A DNA stretch of 64,000 nt from Lanius collurio (Eukaryota > Chordata > Aves > Passeriformes > Laniidae), in NCBI GenBank assembly GCA_020086605.1, contig JACBWW010000050.1, positions 5,004,725 to 5,068,724 on the forward strand, read 5' to 3'. The position numbers and the translations under genes are program-made. Below the pieces are notes generated by a model that did not search any database, had not been told where the DNA came from, and was given only the letters and a program-made list of their open reading frames with translations. Position 1 is the stretch's first letter. Every line of letters starts with the position of its first letter. Positions 22,501-35,500 of this stretch are shown here, in pieces.

Positions 22501-25187
22501 GTAATTTATCAGCCACCAGAGCTGTCAACCAGATAGTGCTGTGTTTAATGCACTGGCTGAACTATGGCATTGGTCAATCATAAATTCTCATGTGTGGACT
22601 CTAGAGCTTCAGCACAAAAGGTTTGAGCTGAAGGGGTTTTGTTCACACTTGTGATGGACTTAGATGCTCCCTGGGGCTCAGCTAACACAAGGCTGTTTGC
22701 TGAGCAAATGCTGCTCGGTAATATGTTCAACGCCCCCAAATCTTGTATTTATGAACTTCTTGATGTCTTGTAGGTCTTCATCATCAGAGAGTAGCTAAAG
22801 CAGAGGGAAAGAAGGGGTTAGAGCTGAGGAAAAACTCCATTAAGTCAAGGACTCTTCCGAGGATGGGGCAGCCACAGCTTCTCTGGGCAACCTGTGCCAG
22901 TGCCCCACCACCCTCAGAGAGAAGAATTTCCTTCTAATATCTAACCTGAACCTACTCTCTTTCAGTTTGAGGCCATTTTCCCTTGTCCTGTCACTACCTG
23001 CTCTTGTGAAAACATGAAAGATGTGCACACACTCCTGGTTCCATCCCACAGAGGAGACAGGTTTGGCAGCTGGGAAAGGGAAGCTCAGATAGTGGCTTTT
23101 CACACTGCTTTTACCTTTCCCACTGCATGATGCAGAACCCAACAGAAACAATCTACATCTGAAAGCAGATGGAAACAGCCAACCCTGAACTGTGCCAGGG
23201 AAGCTGATGACTTTTTGTATCAAGGTAACAGGTGGATGCATGTACAACGATGTCCCTTCTCCCAGCTAGTGATACACCCAGAGAAACAGCTGAGTGACAG
23301 CACTAGTGTGACTCTACCATGGTCCTGATGATGCTCAGAAAAAGAGCTTCTGTCAGTCATTGCTTCCTTAGATTCTTGACAAGTCACGGTGTGACACAGA
23401 TAAGAGACACCCTGAAATGGAGGGGAAGATCTTGCTCTCCAACCCACCCCACAGCAGCCCACCACTCCCTTACTGCAGCCTAAACCACGCACCAGTTCCT
23501 CCTGCTCAGCCTGAGCCTTACAGCCAAGGCTCTCTCCCTTGGGTCAAAAAAGATAGATGAGATCATGTTTTTTAGGCAGATTAAGCTTGCATTGCTTGTG
23601 ATTGGCCAAAGACCATTTTTCAGTCTGCTGCCAATGCCCTATTGCCTCCAACCCAAGATATTCCTCCCTGCCTAGCACGGCTAAGCATTGCTTATGTACA
23701 AAGAAGTGTAAAGCTATTCCCTGCTAAGTCTATTAAAGACAGGAGAGCTTCTTTTCTTAATCGTGGATCACAGGGCATCCCTGCCACCCTGGCATCCTTT
23801 GGAAGGATGGTTCTCAGAAGTACTCCCAAAACATCTTTCCCTCAAGTCTCTCGACCCACACTCTGACAGGACAGCTGGTCCATTCATCCAGCCTGATCAG
23901 GCAGCACAGCCACCTGCCATAAGAGACCAAGGGAAATCTTGCTGTGTTCCCAGCTCTGCCTTCCCATTACCCTGGGCTCCTTATCCCTTCTTTGCCTACC
24001 TTCCAGCACCCATCAAACTGACAGGGTGGTCTGTCAGGTGTCTGAATTTGCTCCAGCGATTAGGATAATGCCAAAGCCCATCTGGCGCTTTCAGGCAGCG
24101 CTGCAGACAAGGCACACGTGGCTGTCGCTATTGAGGCAAGAAACGTGTCAGAGAGTGGGAGAGGTCAGGGTGACCATCTAAACAAGCTCAGTGTTGTTAT
24201 TTCTTGGGTATAAAGAAACCAGTGTGCACAAAACAGCCTCAGCCAGGGATTGACACCAGTACCATGGCATTCCTGAGCACGTTTACAGGGACTGGAAGGT
24301 GGCACTTCAGGTCTGTGTCAAATGGCATGGCCAGCAAAGTGATGCCATATTGGATGAATTTATCTTAGGAGGTCAGCAAACCTTTTGCTGAGGGAACAAA
24401 CACATGCCTTAGAGAAGACTATTCTCCACAGAAAAAATACAGGAGCTGGAAATACTCCCCTAAAGCCCCCTGGGGCTCTGGTGGTTTTTGGGGACTGGAG
24501 GTACCCCAGGCTGTGGAGAGAAGCACTGGCACAGGTAAGGCTTTGGAAACCTCCTCTGGAACAAAACTACTCTCCAGGGAGAAAGAAACAGGCCTGGTGT
24601 GGTCAAGCACCCTGGAGGTATCACTCAGCTTGGGGATGGATCTCTGGAGAACAGCACATCAGAACTACTTTAGCAGCATTTACTCTGCTGGTGAAAGAGA
24701 AAGCAAAGCTGATGATAAAATATGGGGCTGAGAAAATCTGTGACAAAATTCCTGGTCCCTTACCCCAAAGCAGGATCTAAACCACAGGCAGCTAATCCTG
24801 TGTTTAGTGGTTACTGGATCTTTGATGAAGATCCACAGTTACCCGCTACCTGTAGGAGATAAAGCTCCAGCTGCACGGACACCAAGGGATGCTCTACATC
24901 AACTTCTGTCCCTGTAAAGCCATTTTCCTTCTGGTGGACTGCTAGCAGTGAGCTTCCTGCAGAGTTGGGAGTGCCCTAAAACACCAGCAAAAGGCAAAAT
25001 GTAATGCAGGGAAAGATCCTGGGATTAAAGGGAAGCTGGAAGAATGGAGAGTCAAGTGCAGAACCCCACAGCCTTCCAGGCCAGACCCACCTGATGAGTC
25101 CTCACCAACTGTGTCTTCCCACGAGGCTCCTCTCAGCTTCCTTCCACTGCCTTTTGGTCCAGGAACAGGCACTACAGTTGTAGGCAT
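13525..25187 (-). CDS. AXDND1: AXDND1, axonemal dynein light chain domain containing 1 (frame-disrupted, possible pseudogene)
   Basis: AXDND1 is a coiled-coil protein linked to sperm flagellum assembly; its exact biochemical role is not established. Proposed exons on the minus strand: 25187-25106 (ATG at 25187), 24911-24850, 24571-24505 ([13 protein letters not shown]), 24100-24000 ([21 protein letters not shown]), 23411-23318 ([10 protein letters not shown]), 22794-about 22730, 22082-22001 (CAGNQG...KLQETY), 21414-21380, 19658-19534, 18373-about 18278 (MIQQW), 18167-18082, 17653-17567, 17062-16873, 16692-about 16512, 14486-14207 and 13624-13525 (ending KGSRKSKH, stop TGA at 13527-13525). Identity rests mainly on the 24 kb exons and the MIQQW exon, which resemble the human protein in the right order, and on position between NPHS2 and SOAT1. 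Frames break in the exons at 23.4, 16.9 and 14.4 kb, and the 17.6 kb candidate has a stop. Parts of the central coiled coil were not found. Gene identity is solid; several exon borders are tentative, and intact function is doubtful. Confidence 0.75.
14523..14566. repeat. 22-bp perfect tandem duplication in an AXDND1 intron
   Basis: The unit GGAGCTGCTGGCAGGAGACC + CA occurs twice back to back. It lies 37 bases upstream (in gene sense) of the acceptor of the frame-disrupted 14.2-14.5 kb exon, so within the branch-point region. Confidence 0.85.
20200..20575 (+). mobile_element. LTR-like segment in an AXDND1 intron (tentative)
   Basis: The sequence has the composition and word pattern of long terminal repeats of bird endogenous retroviruses. 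It shows GATAAATACGCTAATTAGTA, then CATTCGACCTGGACGTGGTG, CACCAAAGGATCCTAAATTA and the final stretch CTGTGTTTGACTCTTGATTT near 20564-20583. No internal viral coding region flanks it, so if real it is a solo or truncated LTR. I recognise the pattern but cannot name the family. Confidence 0.4.
22845..23050 (-). mobile_element. CR1 LINE fragment (antisense)
   Basis: Plus-strand words GGGGCAGCCACAGCTTCTCT, GGGCAACCTGTGCCAGTGCC, AGAAGAATTTCCTTCTAATA and CCCTTGTCCTGTCACTACCT are the antisense of the CR1 3' region. Both ends are truncated. It lies in an AXDND1 intron in the same direction as the gene. Confidence 0.9.
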
Positions 25188-28100
25188 GCTGAGTGGGTTT
25201 TTTTTTATGCTTACCCAAGAAAATTTGCAGTAATGAATGGTCCAGCAGCAGAATTAAACCCACATTTGTGCTTCATAGGGTTAAGGGGGGGGTTTGCTAT
25301 TATTTATTGTGGAAACCCCCTTACACCTGATTCTGTGCAACTGTTCAGGAGCCCCCGGTGCTTGAAAGGGGCACTGGGTTTCCACCTACAAACTGCATGA
25401 AGCACAGCTGCTTCTTTCATAGATATGACTGGGCAATTCCCACCAGAATTGTTATTCTGTAGCTGTTATAGCTTAAGGACACAGACAGGACTTGGGAACA
25501 CATGGTACACAGCTGGAAAAATATCACACTGAGTTCTTGGCTCACAAACCCTTTTCAGGCCCAAAATAAAGGCAGAAGTCACCAACATGATATGCATTTT
25601 GCAGCTGCTCCACTTTGAGGTGCATTAAATCAGGAGAGGTGAAAAACTCTGGTCTGTTCCCTCAACTCCTTCCCTGTGCTCCTGCCCCACACCTCAAGGA
25701 TGTCCTTTCCCCTCTCAGGGATGCTATGGTTGATACAAAGCTTAGGAAACCTCAACTTCCCTTCTCACCGGGTCTTTACCTTGGACATTTCATACTCCTT
25801 TCCAGGACCTAAAGAAGGGCTTGTGTGAAAGTTTCTCCCCACACACCCAGCCAAGATCTCTCCTCTACCATCCCATGATCCTGGCTGGTGCCTCTAAGCC
25901 TGGGTCTGCCACAGCATGAATGTCTCCATCCCTCTCCCCTCTCTGTCCTTGGAAAGTGAGAAGACACTTGCAGCCCTACCCAGGAGGCAGCTGTGGGCAC
26001 AGGCAGCTTCAGGCTTCCCTTCCTCCACAAGGCTCTTCCTGACATCTCCCTGCAGCAGCCACCTTTCCCAGGAGAGGAACCTCACATGTCTTACTCTGCT
26101 CCCAGTCCCATCCTCTGTGCCCTCTTGTAACTCCCCCCAAACCAGGAGCCTCAGACAAAAAACAGGCCAAGGCAATTTGTTTTCCTCCCCTAATAGCAAA
26201 ATATATTTTAACTGCTGTAGTACAGTAGATTATAAACAGCTCTTGTGCGTGACAGAACATGTACAGGTTGCATCGTGGGACGGCTGGTGCCAGTGCCAAC
26301 GCTGGGGTGCCACAGCCAGGGAAGGGGCACCACGGCTGGGGGCACCGGCAGAAGGGACAGCCGAGGCTGGCTTGGAGGCGCTGGGGAGCCAGTTCTGATG
26401 CTGCAGAGCACCTCAGCTCCTGGAACCTGCCCTCCCTTGGGCACAGCTGCATCTGCAAACGGCAGCGCCGACAGTTCAGTTTGGGCAGGCCAGGTGCAAC
26501 CCATGCCACATCAGATTGAACAAATCCATCAGGATTTCCCCCAGATCCCACCCTGTCACGGGAGAGCACAGAGCTCACGGACACAGGACTGCTTCACCCC
26601 TCAGGCTGGCAGCCACACACCCCAACAGGAAGGACAGACTTGGCATGAAGGCTCCACAGAGCTTTGGACTTCCCAGGAAGAAATCGTTTTCTGCATGAAA
26701 ACCACGATGCATTTTGCCATACCAACAGTGATTGTCATGAGGTTGTTGAGCAAGGAGCTGCAGCTGTACTGGCTGCCATTCCAAAGCTGGAGGCTTCCCA
26801 CCTCACAACTGAGGGAGTTACCATGGAAGCAAGCTGCACAGTTCTTGTGTTGGAAGGAACCACAGAAAACTGGATATATTATATTACATTATATTAAGAG
26901 CTCGTAATGGGCAGGTTGGGAACCTTCACATCCTCACCACTGACCAGAACACCACACTGCTAGCTCTGGCACTTGCAGTCCAAGAAACTCAAACATGGTA
27001 TAATTGACTCTTAATTAAACAAGCAATGTGCAAAAGACTAAGTATTTCCCCTCCAGCACTCTTGAGAAAAATGAAAGTAAGCCCACATTCAAAAGCAATT
27101 TTAAAAACCCACAAAATTGAAAGTAATCCAAATTGTTAATGCCCTGACAGCATGGTTGCCAGATGCCTTGATCTACAAGGCTGAAAACCTCAACTTGTCA
27201 AAAACTAAGACTAGTTCCAACAGCTGAGCCTCCCATTGTGGTTGCCTTTCCCTTGCCAGATGCTCCAGCCCTCAGGCTTCAAACAGTGATGATGCTGACA
27301 TGGTAAATACTGATATTCCTTTTGGGCATACAACAGTGCCAGGTGTGAGGGAAACACCAAAACAGGGCACAAAGTGCCATCTTTTGGTCTCTCTTCAAAA
27401 ACACTGAGACTGTATCAAGACCTGCCACAGGTATCAAGATGGCAAACCAAGTCCCTAATCCATCCCACCCTCTCTGAGTGCAGTTATACCTCTGTAAGTG
27501 TTTTGAGCACCAAACAAAAAGGAATTGGAGTGAATCTCATCCTATACCAAGGAGGTGACGAAGCTGTTTGGCCAAAGGGTGGGGGTTTTTTGTCTGTTTT
27601 TTCAATAAGGAAACTTAGTTGTTCCAGAACTTCTGTTCTTTCCTCCCACGAAAAGTATGGTAAAAAGATTTCAGATTACTCAAGCTGAATGAGGATAAAG
27701 TAATCAGTTTAATTCTCGGGATTTTATATACTAATACTGCCCAATTTGAGTATATACATGAACCCTTTCCTCTGAAATTACTTCAACTATTTCATCAAAC
27801 AATTTTTAGCAGGAGATGTTTCCAAAAGAGAACCTCACACAGAAACGCTATTTGGCAAATTTCACCTGGTACAATGTCTTTTCTCAAGAGCATGACTGAG
27901 AACTTGGAAGAGTTTAAGTATTCCCTAGCTTTCATGAACTTACTTCTGGCCTAGGTAAGCGAAAACAGAAGCCCAAAGGAGAGTCTGAAGTGGCTTGGGA
28001 GGCAAGTCCATCAATAGTCCCAATACTGCTAGTATGAAACACCCAGAGCTGTAGGCAGGAAAGAAATGCTGTTCTGTACTGGCATTTTCTGGTAGCATTT

Positions 28101-29538
28101 GAGTAATACTAAAATCTTTGTCACCGAAGTTCTGGTATCTCTATCTGGTAGCCCTTTTCACCAAAGTTAAGGTATGTCCATCAGGTGTCCCTGTCTCCAA
28201 TTGTGGGAGCTGCAGCTCCAGTAAAACTGGAGTGATCTGTACCAAGACACTCTGAGGTTCCCTGTTCTGTTTAGCACCTGAGAACAAGGGAACAGAAGGG
28301 ACTCTGATTGTTCTGGAAATACCAAACTCACACATGGCCCCGTCCTTACTGGTGTGTATGGGAGGATGTCCTCCCTCTTCATCAAGAGGGCAGTACCCAG
28401 GAAGCTGAACTCCAATTGCAGCCTCCTCTGATGCCAGGGCAGACACAGGCAGGTGACAAAGCAGCTGTGGGCCAATCCTCATTCCTCAGCAGCATTAGAA
28501 ATGCTCCAACATGCAGGGGTGGGGTGCACTGGCACATTGGACTGCATATGGCCATTTCAAACGAAATCATGCTCTGTACCTGTAAAGCTGATCCCATTTT
28601 CTTATGCTTGGGTCATAGTATTTCAAGTTTTTCTTAATAAAGAAACCCTTAACCTGTATACCTTAAAGCACCTGCCAAATTAAAGCAAAAGCTCTTTCAC
28701 AAGTTAACCATGTTAAAAGAATTGATTATCTAGAGCAGAGAAAGGAAGAGCAAGAAGAAAAGGTACTCCTCAACTCAAAAGGGCCTTCAGAGAAAAATGG
28801 TGTAAGGCAGTTGGGAACTAAATGAATACAGAGTTGTTTTTACACCAAAACAAACTTTTGGTGTAAAAAGTCATAGAAAGCCTGCACACACCATGCCCTG
28901 CTTCTGAACCTGACTCTGCAATGCAGCCACAAGCACAGTGACAACCCCTCTTCCTCTGCCCATTTTATATCTGTTGGCAGCCAACATTACACAGGATGCA
29001 GTTTGAAGCAGCCAGGAAAACTCTGGCCATCTTCAGAGCAAGGAGGCAAATACTCTGTTGCTCTGCCATTTCTCCATGTCTCAGTGGCAGGCAGGAGCGT
29101 GAAGAACACAAGTTTTGTAGACATCCCATTACCAAAAAGGAGAAAAAAGAATTGCAAAGGGATGGCTAAGAAAGATGGACGGATACCAACAATGAGCTAC
29201 CAGCAAATCTGACTAGCTTGCCTCTTGTCCAGAAAAGCAGTAACATGGGGAGACCCTGGATGAGTAGGATTCCAGTAGGCTCCACCTTCAGCTCAACGTT
29301 TTACTGGCATGGAAATGGCTCAAAGTGGGACAGCATGTAATAGATGCTGCCTTTGAAGTCTTGCAATCCAGGTCAACTGGTTTGCTCCAGCAATGTTTAA
29401 AAAAATTACAGTTTCTCCCCAATAATCAGGAGGCACAACTTCCCTTAGAAAAAGTCTGCAGTGAGTTAGATCATTGGTCCAAATACTTGGAGGGCCACCT
29501 CTGTTTTTCTGTGATGACATGGCCAGAGCACCCCATTT
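25188..29538 (-). other. SOAT1 3' UTR and SOAT1-AXDND1 intergenic region
   Basis: SOAT1 ends at 29539 and AXDND1, on the same strand, begins coding at 25187. The SOAT1 3' UTR must start here. I see no canonical AATAAA on the minus strand shortly after the stop; an ATTAAA (minus strand, at 27713-27708) is one candidate poly(A) signal. The GC-rich segment 26240-26500 shows long open frames on both strands, but none with splice sites or family resemblance; it could relate to the AXDND1 promoter. No repeat was recognised. Confidence 0.4.
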
Positions 29539-32500
29539 TCACATCTTCATATGACACGACCACGAGCGTGGCTTTAAATAGTCCAGGAATGTGGGCTGCA
29601 AAACATGGGGAGGCAATAAATTAGTCACAGGCCAACAGCAGCAGCTGTGCTACGAGCTGCTGAAGTCAAACTTCTCAAACAGGAAGGATCAAACCACATT
29701 TCTGCACCCTACAACCCTGTTCTTGTCCTCACTGAACAGTGCCTGGAAGTGTAGCTCTAGCCACAAGGTCTGTTACATCAAGTAAACACTGTGCCTAGTA
29801 GCCTGTTATATCAAGAAGACGAGTAATTTATGATGGCACACTCTTCTTTGAGGAGAATCAAACTCAAAATAGAGGCTGCCAAAGGATACCTTTGGTTAAA
29901 ACTGAAATCAATTAGGACAGCAGAAAGTTTTATCTAGGATGGAATCTGGTACCAAGGAAATGAGTTAGAGAAAACACCACCAAAACCCCAGACTATCTAC
30001 AAGCCACCACTTCTCACCACCACCCACTCTAGCCCAGGAGAGGCACAAGAGGCACAGTTTTTGTGGGCCTCCTACAAAAGTTTCTCCTGGCTTCACTGGC
30101 CAAGTGCTGCAGTTGCATTGCCACAGCCTAAATGAGGTCTAGCATAGCCTCAGAAATGTGCTACCACCACCCTCAGTTTCAAGCAGTGAAACTGCCACCA
30201 GCACAGAAGGTGCACTATTGAAAGCACTTCTGTTAGGCAGCCTCTAGGCCAAATAACTACTAAGGAAGGGATGCAGCTCACTGCCAGAAAGTCTCATGCC
30301 ATTTAACTTCCGCTCTTCCTGCACAGCAAGGCAGGACAGCCACTCCCACAGCTGCTTATGCCACAAGAAGGGCCAGGCACTCACATTTTCCGTGGGGCAG
30401 TACTGGCGGGCATACCACTCCTGGCTGTAGAGGCAGATGATGACACCTTGGCCCAGGAAGAGAGAAGTCCACATGATCACATTCCAGAAGGGCCCTTTCC
30501 GATGGTCATTAAGGGTGAAGTTGAAGACCACTTGAAAGAGGGGAAACAAGAAGCATTACTCAAAACAAACTTAAGATTCAAGAATTAAAGATCAACTGAT
30601 TTTACTGGATCTTCCCCTCCTTTCACTTCATCTCTGGAGCAACAAGGCTACTCCATGAAAATCCAATTATGCTTGGCAATAGAGCAAATACTCTGAGCTG
30701 ATTCTGACATTTACTTGCAGTAAGGTTGCCAACAAGCTGGCCTGGCTGTGTGCCTCTGAGGATCAACACTATTTGTGCTACACTGGTCACCAAAGCATGG
30801 TAGAAGAGGCCTAGAGTTTATTAGAGCCTTCTAACTCAAAACCCAAAAAGAAATGCAAGAGTTCTGACTTCTAAATGGGATCTTTCTCACTGCAGTAGTG
30901 AAGTAATACTTGCCTTCCACTATGACTTTAAAGAGGAAGAGTGACAAGCTGCTGACACACGGCGATTCAACCCCAGCTTGGCAAAGAGGAAGCAGTGCTG
31001 TTGAACTCCATGCAGTGTCACAGGAACAGCAGTATATCATACTCTCTTCCCCTCCACCAAGCCCCAGCTTCCAAATCCTCTCTGTGTATATAGGTGTGTA
31101 TCTACTGAGCTGCAAAAATCCATTCACAAAGCTTGGGCTTGCAACCCTTGGACAACACCACTGTGTGTTAGTGCTTATAGAACAGCTGGTGTCACTGCCA
31201 AAAGCACAAAGCATGCTTCTCTAAAAAAAGCCATAAATCCCACTCCCACGCTCTCTTCCTTGGAACTTACCTCCAAAGCACGTAAACAGGCAGAAGAGAA
31301 CCGGATAGAAGAAGCCAAAGCAGATGCTGAGGACATACTCGTGCACAGCAGCTGACACGGCGAAGACAGACAGCATGGCTGCTGCTCTGAATTTCTTTCC
31401 AAAAAACTAGGAGAGAGGAGAATGCCAAGTATTAGGAGCTACTCTGCTGGGGTTTTTGTTTAGTTGTTGTAATACACTGGGTTTTCTTCCCCAAGCTAAG
31501 AAGGTTCCCCTCCAGCTGAGAGGCACATGTGAGATGCTAAATGCCTCACAGAGCACTTTGAGGTTTAGATGTTTTTGTTCAGGTGTATTTGTGATTCTCT
31601 GCATAAGCACTTGTGCTGAGCCCACTCATTAAATTCCTACCACGGCTCATGGAAGCCATGCACCATGAGTTCTGACTGCTGAGCCAATCCCTGTACTCCT
31701 ACACTCCTACTCCTGCACTCAGGCCCACGTTTTGCACACTTTAAGGACTTGGCAATGAACACTGGATCTCTCTGAAAGCACAGTGGCTCCCCACAACAGC
31801 TGATGTGAAACATTTCTGTGCTTCTAAACAGACGGGGATGCTGCATCTTGACAAATGTACCATTTTGCCCAGTAGTTAAATGTTTAATTAACAAACGAAT
31901 ACATCTGCCTGTTACTCACCCAAAGGAAGTCCCTGTAGGCATAGTAATAGAGCCAGTCATGTACTACCACGTTCCAGGTTCTGTAGTAGTTTGCATAGGA
32001 CGTGGAATTCCACCAGTCCTGAAAGCACAATTGAAAGACTATAAATCTAATTAACTATAAAACCTTCTAGAGGATTTTTCTAGGACATCAAATTGAAAAA
32101 CATTGACCACAATAATACCAAGCTAACATAACAATTTGGCCAAGCTTTCCATCGCACTTTCAACATTCCACTTGGTATATTAAGGTTTGGTTTTATCCCA
32201 AACTGCAGTGGCTGACGTGATAAAGGAACATAAAGAGGGCTAATGGAACTGTCAAGTAGGTCTGGTAGCTGCTTCTGTTTGTGCACAGGGTGTGTCACCT
32301 TAAGCAACTCAGACTGCCAAACGGAAATCAAAGCTGTTCCACAGCACAGCAACAAACTTACACCTTAACAGCATAAACCAAGCAGAATCCCATGGTTGTT
32401 TTGTTTGGTAAAACAATCTTCTGTTTTCTCATCTCTTTTTTTCCACAATGACAATGACTTCCAGAAGCTTTATGAACTATAGCTCCTGCTTCTTACCTTG

Positions 32501-35500
32501 TAGAACATCCTGTCTGCGAAGCGCAGCATCTCAGCAAACGCGTTGAGCCAACAGTGAAGGAACGCAAAGAACACCAGGAAGAGAATCAGCACACCTGGGA
32601 ACAAGGGACATCCACACCACTTCTGTAGTGTCTTCTCTCAGCCATAAGCCAGAGCACCTAACACAGTCAAAGCTGGTCTCACAGACACTGACACAGATGA
32701 GCTTTACTGTTTTGTACAGGAAACACAACAGCATTTCAGTTTCTCACCACTCCAGGCCCTGCTCGCCCCAGAGGGTAACAGCAAGGCTGCCCAAGAGCTG
32801 CAACTCGATTTGAAGACAGTTAAATTCAAACCCAGCTTTTATTTTGTATTGCTGATTTTGAAGTTTTACCCCTTGATGCTGAAGTCTGCCCACAAGATCT
32901 CCTTTGCTGATCTCTGCCTGTCATGAACACATCTCAAATGAAGCACTTCTTCCTTCCACATCTTGCACCAAGATAAAGTCACTCATGGATCTGGGCCCTA
33001 CCTGGCAGGATGGAGTTGAAGATGCAGAGAACCAGCCCTCGAAGGTTGAAGGTTTCCTGACTGCTGTTGCGAAACTGAGGAATGCAGAGTCTCACAAAGA
33101 TGTAGTAGGCATAGAAAAGTGAACCAAGCACCTGGAACAAAAATATCCCAAAACCTGACTTCATAACAGAAACACACAATTAAAACATCACCACTTGCCA
33201 GCTCTAGGAGAGAACAGCAACTGCCAATGCAAGCTAAAAGAATTTATTTTACGCTGCTGCCAGTAAACCTCCCCAAGGATCCAGGCAGAAAAGTAAGCCA
33301 CAGCAATCCCCAGGACATGCTGACAGCCAGCAGCAAAATCAGTTTCTCTTTTCTACTACAGCAGCTGTCAGTTTTTCCCAGTCCTATCAACTTACAAGTT
33401 TTGACACTACAAATCCATGCCACTGCCAAAGTGGGAAAAGTACCCTTGATCTACATCCAGGATAAGGGCAGAAATAATTGAAAAATACTTACTGCAGTTA
33501 AATCCAATATTACAGCTTATCTTTCTTTTATCCCAAAGAAGACATTTACAGGCCAAAGCACCTCAGGCTTTCTCTGGCTCATGAACCCAGGTTGTGGATG
33601 CTGAAGTCAAAATGCAAGTCACTAAGTACCCTGATGTAAGGCAGGTATGTGCTCTGTCATCCTCTGCCCAACAGCAAGCACCATAGGCCTGTTCATACTG
33701 CCTTTTTAAAAAAAATTGTTTTGCTCTTTAAACCATAAATGCATTGTGTGACAGTGAAGGTTTCAGTCACACAAATCCATTACTTAGAAACACATCGACA
33801 AGAAACTACTGAAGCTCACGGCCACAAATGTGAAGAACCAGTCAACCTTGAACTCAAACAAGTGCTGAGGATTTGGACTCCAGGCCTCATTATTTCAGAG
33901 CTGATCTGAATATCTGTAGAGAGGAAACTGTGCCAGAGCTCTACAATCAGGGTGAAGAGGGCATGGGTGATGCTCTACACACAGAGAGTTTTTCTTAATG
34001 TGGATGCTTGTTTAAGCAAAGATTTTAGATGTTTTTCTTTCTTTGCCACAACCATTAGCACAGCAAGATCACAGTTTATTTGTTAGTCACTGAAAAGTAT
34101 TCTTTACTGGTAAGCCCATGCCAAGCAGAGTGATTCAATGCCAAAGAGAGAGCTGTTGAGCAATGCATCTGAGATGATCTCCAAGAGTGTATTCTGCAGA
34201 AAGCTGCACTACTCACCTGTGCAAACTTGGTAGCCACATAGCCCCATCTTATCATGGGATTCCTAGGAAAAAGAACAGGGTGTCACAGCTAAACAAAGCA
34301 GCAAACCCCTCCCTTTCATTACCTGAGGGAATTCACAATTTTACTGACATATTCTCTGAAAAAAAATGGCTTTTGAATTCCAGAATTCTTAATCTCCTGA
34401 CATCCAAGGGATGTCTGCCCAAATTGCTGGTTCCTCACTTTCAACTGCAGCAATTCCATAAATGGAAAGGTATCTGGAGGGCAGCACTGTGCAGTTCTGT
34501 AGGAGGTGGGGATCTGCTGACAGTTGTGTAAAGGGCTGCTGACTTCTGCCAAACTGCCAAAGTGCAACCCAGCCACGTACTCAAGAGTTTGGGAGTTCCC
34601 ACTTTGAAAGGCTTCAGCCTCAAACTCAGGGACAGGGATGCTTATTAGCACCACATAAAACACTCAAGTTCCTATTGCAGGAACTGACTGTCAGCACATA
34701 ATCTGTAGCAAGTTCTTAATTTGTTGAAGTAAACTTGAAATAAAAGCAGAACTCCATGAGCAAGTCTTGCCCTTGCCAGCTTAATCATATCTTTATGAAA
34801 GCTCTAACTCATAAATTGATCACACTCAGGGGTGCTTAATGTTGGCTTCAGTTTTCAGACTATTTTAATGTTGCATTGTTGCTCACATTACCTGGGATAG
34901 TTGTCTCTGTAGATAAGGGTGGGAGCAAAGAGGAAGTACAGGTACTGAGAAATTCTGGGAATATGTACTGTGCCTGGGAAGAGGGGGAAATAAAAGAACA
35001 CTCTGCAATCTGTTTACTAACAGTTCAGTTTCCCCAGTACCCTTTCACAAAACAGAACCCTTCTCACTTCAGAAACCTCAGTCTGGAACTAAAGGTATGG
35101 TATTTGCAGAGAATAAAACAAACTCAACCTTTCAGATGGAGTGCATGAAGCACAGTTCACAAGTGAGAGTAACTATCTGCTAACACCGTGGTATCACATT
35201 TCCTTTCCACCTAGGGAAGGTAAAGCTGTTTTATCAAAACATGAGTTCTGTCCAGTCAGCTCTAGCATGCCTTGCTTAGAAGACCTTTTGTTCTATGATT
35301 GCTGTCACTTCATCTAAAGCACTGAGCTGCAGGTGTGCAGGCAACGTCTAGACACCTTTCACTCCTAAAAGCAGAAATAAGGAATCCTGGAGAATAAAGA
35401 TTTAAGATCCAGAGAGGGCTTAGACCTGAACAACAGTCTAGCTTGTTGTCTAATACAACTGAATACAAATGAAAAGGTTCAGGCTGAAATTATGACGAAA

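Noticed and set aside
26009..26584. Long open frame (191 codons) on the minus strand, with overlapping plus-strand frames, downstream of SOAT1
   Set aside because: It sits in a GC-rich patch where all frames are open, lacks a family motif and splice context, and the true last SOAT1 exon was found at 29595-29539.
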